From Desulfobacteraceae bacterium (lineage in GTDB: Bacteria > Desulfobacterota > Desulfobacteria > Desulfobacterales > SURF-15): a stretch of 11,177 bases of DNA. Shown piece after piece: positions 6,982 through 11,177 of this stretch. Under the pieces are notes generated by a model that did not search any database, was not told the DNA's origin, and saw only the letters and a program-made list of their open reading frames with translations. Where the stretch lies: positions 1 to 11,177 of the forward strand of contig QZKK01000049.1 of NCBI GenBank assembly GCA_003599475.1. Reading direction: 5' to 3'. Position numbers and translations under genes: made by a program. Position 1 is the first letter of the stretch; every line of letters begins with the position of its first letter.

Positions 6982-7011
6982 GAAGAGATTTCACGGGGCG
7001 AGCTTTGCGTG
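6955..7011. terminator. Long hairpin at the convergent gene junction (terminator-like)
   Basis: Arms 6955-6979 and 6988-7011 are perfectly complementary over 24 bp apart from one extra A at 6972; the loop is 8 bases (6980-6987). The TGA stop of the PrmA-like gene (6979-6981) straddles the end of the first arm and the loop. The arms are two inverted copies of repeat E (CACGCAAAGCTCG and its complement) extended by CCCCGTGAAAT. There is no clean U tract on either side, so intrinsic termination is likely but not certain; it would serve both convergent genes. Confidence 0.75.
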
Positions 7012-7218
7012 AGCCTCTTGCTCTTTGGGCTTTCTGACTTCTGACTTCCGACCTCTGATCTCCGACTTCTGCCCTCTCGCCCTTCTTTGCGTCTTTGCGC
7101 CTTTGCGTGAAACTCTTGCCCTTCTCTGACTTCTGACCTCCGACTTCTGACTTCAGACATCTGACTTCCGGCTCTCCGCGTCCCCGCGTCCCCGCGTCTC
7201 CGCGTCTCTCCCTGTCTC
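6990..7218 (+). repeat. Composite intergenic repeat block R5 (3' side of the ModF-like gene)
   Basis: Plus-strand order E (6990-7025), F (7033-7073), E (7080-7123), F (7125-7171), B (7175-7218). The orientation is that expected for trailing a minus-strand gene, and the block overlaps the last 22 or so codons of the ModF-like gene (7153-7221). A and C are missing, as is G, consistent with there being no downstream gene start at a convergent junction. Confidence 0.9.
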
Positions 7219-8733
7219 CCGGCTGACAACCGCCGCTTTCCCCTGGGTATCCCTTTCGAACTTCAGCACATGAGTGATGCTCGGTACGACGTCATCGGGC
7301 TGGTGAGTCACATAGAGCAGGTGGGTTGGATACTCCCGACCGATCCGATCGATGATGTCGAGCATTACGCTCCGGTTATACGGATCGAGACCCTGCACGG
7401 GTTCATCGAGGATGAGCAGGGCCGGTGTCTTGACCATCGCCCGGGCCAGCAGCACGAGACGTTTTTCTCCGTCTGAAAGAAGATCGAATCTCCGATTGCC
7501 CAAGTGCGTGATTCCGATTCGTTCCATCCATTCACCGGCTTCCTCGTGCTGTCGTGCCGTTGCATGGCTGTAAAGTCCGATGGAATCGTAAAATCCGGAC
7601 AAAACCACATCAGAAGCCGAGATCCGTTTGCGGTATCTAACCTGGAATTCCGAAGAGACGATTCCGATTCTTTTCTTGATTTCCCAGACGCTTTCTCCGG
7701 TTCCCCGCCGATGGCCGAACACATAGATCTCATTTGCATATGCCTGCAGGTTGTCTCCGGTAATGAGGCGCAGGAAACTCGACTTTCCGGCGCCGTTTGG
7801 ACCGATCAAAGCCCAGTTTTCGCCCTTTTTCATGATCCAGTCGACATTTTTGAACACCTCGATTCCCCCGTAGCTTACGGATGCATTTCTCATCTCGATG
7901 ATCACGGGGGGGACCGGACCGGCTTCGGGGGCACGGACGGCACTGCCGTTTCCGGGAACGCAGTTGTTGTTGAGATAGAGGCACCGCAAACGCCCGTCGG
8001 CGAGCACCTGCTCCTTTTCCCCGCTTAAAAAAATCCCGCCCTCCTTGAGGCAGAGGATGTGGGTGATGTTGGGTGTGATCTCATCCGTACGATGGGTCAC
8101 CAGGATGAGGTTCGTATCGCCTCCGGCAAGCCCGGTGATGTATTTTTTCAACAGCCGGTTGGCTTCGCGGTCGAGTCCGTCGAAGGGCTCATCCAGGATC
8201 AGCAGCCGAGGCGATTTCAACATCGCTTTTGCAATCAAAACTTTCCGGATCTCCCCGGTCGAAAGATGCCGGATGCTCCGGTCCATCAGATTACCGATCT
8301 CCAGACGCTCGATCACATGCAGAATCTCCTGGGAATCGACGTATGCTCCTTCCGGCCGATCGGCCAGCGTCTGTCTTACCGTTTCAAAGGAATCCATATT
8401 CCCGGAAAACTCTCGCGCCTCGTCTCTCTGTTCTTCCCGTTGGATCGTACGCTGGTGCAGTCCGAAAGAAACATAGCCGATTGCCCGCTGGCGCGAATTT
8501 TCGAAGTGGTAAACGATTCTTCCGTTTGCGACGGGTACCTCACCTGCGATGGCTCCGACCAGGGAAGATTTTCCGGAACCGTTCGGACCCAGAACCGCCC
8601 AGTTTTGATCCCTGAAGATCTCCCAGGATGTTCCATTGAGGATAAAACGTTTGCCGAGTCTAAGCGTCACGTCCTCGAGCGTAACGAGCGGAAGCGGACG
8701 GCGATGTTCCTGTTGCATCGGACTATTTTGCAT
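7153..8733 (-). CDS. modF: ModF-type twin ABC ATPase
   Basis: A 526-residue soluble protein with two ABC ATPase domains and no membrane segments. Domain 1: Walker A GPNGSGKSS (49-57), signature LSTGEIRK (157-164), Walker B LLILDEPFDGLD (177-188), switch His214. Domain 2: Walker A GPNGAGKSS (311-319), signature LSDGEKR (419-425), Walker B LLILDEPVQGLD (439-450), switch His477. The stretches FGHRRGTGESVWEIKKRIG (339-357) and VLSGFYDSIGLY (377-388) closely follow E. coli ModF (formerly PhrA), a protein tied to molybdate uptake whose exact role is unsettled. No molybdate permease or binding-protein gene is in view. The ATG at 8733 is chosen over an ATG 24 codons upstream because AGAGG stands four bases before it. 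Residues from about 505 to the end (RETGRDAETRGRGDAESRKS, then DV) are repeat-encoded and not part of the family. Confidence 0.9.
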   Translation of the reverse strand: MQNSPMQQEHRRPLPLVTLEDVTLRLGKRFILNGTSWEIFRDQNWAVLGPNGSGKSSLVGAIAGEVPVANGRIVYHFENSRQRAIGYVSFGLHQRTIQREEQRDEAREFSGNMDSFETVRQTLADRPEGAYVDSQEILHVIERLEIGNLMDRSIRHLSTGEIRKVLIAKAMLKSPRLLILDEPFDGLDREANRLLKKYITGLAGGDTNLILVTHRTDEITPNITHILCLKEGGIFLSGEKEQVLADGRLRCLYLNNNCVPGNGSAVRAPEAGPVPPVIIEMRNASVSYGGIEVFKNVDWIMKKGENWALIGPNGAGKSSFLRLITGDNLQAYANEIYVFGHRRGTGESVWEIKKRIGIVSSEFQVRYRKRISASDVVLSGFYDSIGLYSHATARQHEEAGEWMERIGITHLGNRRFDLLSDGEKRLVLLARAMVKTPALLILDEPVQGLDPYNRSVMLDIIDRIGREYPTHLLYVTHQPDDVVPSITHVLKFERDTQGKAAVVSRETGRDAETRGRGDAESRKSDV

Positions 8734-8736
8734 TTT

Positions 8737-8742
8737 TCCTCT
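8737..8742 (-). promoter_or_regulatory. Ribosome binding site fixing the modF start
   Basis: AGAGGA on the minus strand ends just before the ATG at 8733. It supports this start rather than the in-frame ATG at 8805, which would add 24 basic residues without family match. Confidence 0.75.
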
Positions 8743-8845
8743 ACGATCGTCGTGAACTCTTTTTCTTTTATATCGGGAATTCGAGCCGGTGAAAAGGCTT
8801 TCCAATCAGATTCAGGGATCGATGATCCGATGGAGGGCGATCGAC

Positions 8846-9622
8846 TTACCGTTTGAAATTCCGAATTTCGTAAAGCTGAGCTTCATGGATGTACTGAAAA
8901 AGTTTCTCCTGGTCTTCCGGAGTGAGGTCGATAAACCGGGCGCCGATAAAACCGCTGTTTGCGTTGCAGGATTCCACCTTTCGGGTGATTTGGACCCCGC
9001 CTCTGAGCAGAACAGGCTGCTCTTTCGACCCGACTTGCTCCAGTGTGAGCTCGATAACCAGGTTGTCATCCACCGAAAGGGCCATGGCCGGATTTTTCTG
9101 CTCGCCGAGTTCCTTCGGTACTGACAGCCCGATTCCTGTTACCGAAATATCCTGCACCTTGAAATGCTTCTTCGAATCGTAGGTGGCGCCTCCGAAGCGG
9201 ATCTTACCCTGCACGTTGAAGCGGTAGCTGGTTTGGAGCCTGTAAGTGGTCCGAAGATTAATTTTTCGCATCGGTGGAAAATATTCCACCAGCAGCAGGT
9301 TTTCTCTGGTCTTTTCGGATACCGGATAGTTGTTCAAAAACTTGTCGATCCGGCATTTCAATCCGAGCCGCACGACCCGGTTCAGCTCTTTTTGGACCAG
9401 GGTGGCGACATCCATCGTCATGTATTCGAAACTTGAGAGGATCTGCGGATGGGTCTGATAGAGGATCATTCGATTCGCTTTATAACTGCAGCTCAACACG
9501 TGCGTCGGCAATACGATGGGAACCGTATCGCTGAGATTGAAGGCCACCTCAACCCGGGTTTGCGGCATGAAGATGTTTTCGATAGAATCGTTGATGTCGA
9601 GTTGGTTGAATTGGAGGCTCAT
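8846..9622 (-). CDS. PilZ-domain c-di-GMP receptor (YcgR-like architecture)
   Basis: A 258-residue soluble protein. The C-terminal half (about 120-245) is a PilZ domain with the full cyclic di-GMP signature: RTTYR (124-128, RxxxR) and DISVTG (158-163, DxSxxG), followed by GARF (227-230). Ligand binding is therefore likely. The N-terminal 110 residues resemble the YcgR-type N-domain that precedes PilZ in flagellar-brake proteins, though the likeness is only in size and beta-rich pattern. The protein may act as a post-translational c-di-GMP effector for motility or exopolysaccharide; the partner is unknown. ATG 9622 is the natural start, with a weak GGGA upstream. It lies 112 bp upstream of modF on the same strand, and is divergent from a glycosyltransferase gene, which makes surface polysaccharide a plausible but unproven theme. 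Confidence 0.9.
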   Translation of the reverse strand: MSLQFNQLDINDSIENIFMPQTRVEVAFNLSDTVPIVLPTHVLSCSYKANRMILYQTHPQILSSFEYMTMDVATLVQKELNRVVRLGLKCRIDKFLNNYPVSEKTRENLLLVEYFPPMRKINLRTTYRLQTSYRFNVQGKIRFGGATYDSKKHFKVQDISVTGIGLSVPKELGEQKNPAMALSVDDNLVIELTLEQVGSKEQPVLLRGGVQITRKVESCNANSGFIGARFIDLTPEDQEKLFQYIHEAQLYEIRNFKR

Positions 9623-9834
9623 AAAAATCCCGACAGATTCATGACGATTATAAATTCGTTTACTTTTTTAACAATTTCTAATAGCACAAAGCACCCGGAT
9701 GCACAATTTCATTTTCATGCGATAAAAAAGTCTGGCCGGCCGCAGCGCATTCTGTTTTTATAAAATCGAACATTTTTAAAAAAATCTTTAATCAGTTCCG
9801 AAGATTACAGGAAAAAACGGATCGAGGAAGGCAT
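9623..9834. other. Divergent intergenic region between the PilZ gene and the glycosyltransferase gene
   Basis: 212 bp, AT-rich and free of A-G repeats. It holds the PilZ promoter listed separately. For the plus-strand gene a TATAAAAT at 9759-9766 could be a -10 box, but no -35 match is found 16-18 bp upstream, so it is not called. No hairpin or operator was recognised. Confidence 0.6.
9647..9674 (-). promoter_or_regulatory. Likely sigma70-like promoter of the PilZ gene
   Basis: On the minus strand TTGTTA (9674-9669) and a perfect TATAAT (9652-9647) are separated by 16 bp. The -10 box lies 25 bp from the ATG, giving a short leader. The surroundings are AT-rich. Confidence 0.5.
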
Positions 9835-11177
9835 GTGAACATCGCATTTATCCATTACCACCTGAAACCTGGCGGTGTCACTACGGTGATGCGCCGGCAG
9901 ATCGATGCCGTAAAGGATTCCTGCCGGACCCTCGTTCTTACCGGGGAGCCGCCGAGGGGAGATTTCCCTGCAGATTTCGTGCATGTGCCCGGCCTCGGCT
10001 ACACAGATCCGGACCGGCCGGCTGCCGACCCCGACCGGACTGCAGCCGCCGTATGCGATGCCGTATCCGCCAGATGGAGCGCCGCCTGCGACCTCATACA
10101 TGTCCACAACCCGACACTTGCAAAAAACGCCGCTTTTCTAAAAATTCTCAAATCCCTCCAGGCACGCGGGATGAAACTGTTCCTGCAGATTCACGACTTT
10201 GCCGAAGACGGGCGCCCTTCGGCTTATTTTCGGGACGGGTATGTGGAAGACTGCCATTACGGGGTGATCAATTCGAGGGATTATGCCATTCTCCTTGGCT
10301 CCGGACTCAAGGAAAAGGGTCTGCACCGGATCTTCAATACCGTCGAGACAGAGGCGCTTCCATCGGACGAACCTTCTTCGGATCGGGTGCTTTACCCCAT
10401 CCGTGCCAGAAGGCGGAAAAACATCGGGGAGGCGATCCTGCTTTCGATTTTTCTTCCCGAAAAAGAAATCGTATCGATCACCCTTCCTCCGGTCAGCCCG
10501 GTCGATTTGAAATCTTACATGCACTGGAAAGATTTCGTTGCGCAAAACAGGCTGACGGTTCAATTCGATGCCGGTCTCGGGCAGGATTTCGACCATCTGG
10601 TCCGCACTGCAAAATATATGATCACCACCAGCATCACGGAGGGATTCGGGTTTTCTTTTCTCGAGCCCTGGGCTTCAGGAAAGTTTCTCTGGGGGAGAAA
10701 ACTTCCCCAAATCTGCAGCGATTTCGAAGAAAGGGGCGTAAAGCTTGAACACCTCTATTCGGAGCTGCGGGTTCCGCTCGATTGGATCGGAAAAGATATA
10801 TTCTTTAAAAGATGGAATGCCTGCCTTCAGAAAAATTGCATGCTTTTCGGCTTTTCGCTCGATCCGCAGGAAGTCAGGCGCGATATTTACGAAAAACTGA
10901 CCGATGAACGCGACAAGCGAAGACTGCTCGCGGCCCTTCCTTCGGTTGAGGCGAAAGTCGAAGTGGCTTCAGGAATCAAGGTCAACCCGGCAGAGTGGAA
11001 CCAAACCCCGCCCGCCGAGAGGCGAAGAGTGGCGCAGGCAACCGCACAGGTTCTCTCCACCATGGCGCCGGAAGAACGAAGAAAGATCACGGCAGCCGAG
11101 CTGGAACGCCCGCACATGAAAGCCGCAACGTTGCTGCTTGCCCCCAACACGGTTCAAGGGCTGATGAATGAGGCGGA
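9835..11177 (+). CDS. GT4-like glycosyltransferase, incomplete at right edge
   Basis: The frame from GTG 9835 is open for 447 codons to the window edge. The start MNIAFIHYHLKPGGVTTVMR is the usual N-terminus of GT-B retaining glycosyltransferases (glycine-rich acceptor loop). A nucleotide-sugar site follows at TEGFGFSFLEPWASGKFLWG (residues 268-287), where Glu269 and Glu277 form the EX7E pair. Such enzymes transfer a sugar from an activated donor in the cytoplasm; donor and acceptor are unknown. GAGGAAGG lies just before the GTG and supports this start; an ATG two bases earlier meets a stop at once. From about residue 363 a polar, helix-prone tail (NQTPPAERRRVAQ, APEERRKITAAELER) does not look like a GT4 core and may be a separate domain. 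It is divergent from the PilZ gene. Confidence 0.82.
   Translation, partial: MNIAFIHYHLKPGGVTTVMRRQIDAVKDSCRTLVLTGEPPRGDFPADFVHVPGLGYTDPDRPAADPDRTAAAVCDAVSARWSAACDLIHVHNPTLAKNAAFLKILKSLQARGMKLFLQIHDFAEDGRPSAYFRDGYVEDCHYGVINSRDYAILLGSGLKEKGLHRIFNTVETEALPSDEPSSDRVLYPIRARRRKNIGEAILLSIFLPEKEIVSITLPPVSPVDLKSYMHWKDFVAQNRLTVQFDAGLGQDFDHLVRTAKYMITTSITEGFGFSFLEPWASGKFLWGRKLPQICSDFEERGVKLEHLYSELRVPLDWIGKDIFFKRWNACLQKNCMLFGFSLDPQEVRRDIYEKLTDERDKRRLLAALPSVEAKVEVASGIKVNPAEWNQTPPAERRRVAQATAQVLSTMAPEERRKITAAELERPHMKAATLLLAPNTVQGLMNEA

Noticed and set aside
8734..8805. A longer ModF-like protein starting at the ATG at 8805
   Set aside because: The added 24 residues have no family match, and AGAGG directly precedes the ATG at 8733.
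9833..9838. ATG start for the glycosyltransferase at 9833
   Set aside because: It is followed immediately by TGA; the GTG at 9835 is in the conserved frame.

Overview
The window looks like chromosomal DNA of a Gram-negative bacterium, most likely a Desulfobacterota (former Deltaproteobacteria, Desulfobacterales-like) genome. That placement is an inference from the bifunctional chorismate mutase/prephenate dehydratase next to aroE and aroA, a PilZ protein, and very long text-like intergenic repeats built from 7-9 bp words; no marker gene settles it.

Layout. Bases 1-4613 hold a minus-strand row in the transcription order pheA (chorismate mutase-prephenate dehydratase-ACT), aroE (shikimate dehydrogenase), aroA (EPSP synthase) and the start of a malate/L-lactate dehydrogenase-family gene that runs off the left edge. 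Together the first three supply chorismate-pathway steps and the committed step to phenylalanine. Instead of the usual tight operon spacing, the genes are separated by gaps of 457, 298 and 479 bp that are almost entirely repeats. A repeat-free divergent gap (4614-4955) leads to a plus-strand ZIP-family metal transporter (4956-5768), then another repeat block, then a plus-strand winged-helix/PrmA-like methyltransferase (6139-6981). This is convergent with a minus-strand ModF-type twin ABC ATPase (7153-8733). Upstream of that lies a minus-strand PilZ-domain c-di-GMP receptor (8846-9622), divergent across a repeat-free 212 bp gap from a plus-strand GT4-like glycosyltransferase (9835 to the right edge, incomplete).

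The most unusual content is a composite, modular intergenic repeat present in five gaps. Seven word families (A to G, defined in the first repeat entry) recur in a similar order. Their orientation follows the gene whose 3' end they trail. They are absent from both divergent promoter gaps. They run into coding sequence, giving AroE, the ModF-like ATPase and the PrmA-like protein repeat-encoded C-terminal tails, and they replace the ribosome-binding-site region of at least one gene. At the convergent junction two inverted copies form a 24-bp stem whose loop begins within a stop codon. No RNA genes, CRISPR arrays, insertion sequences or prophage genes were seen.
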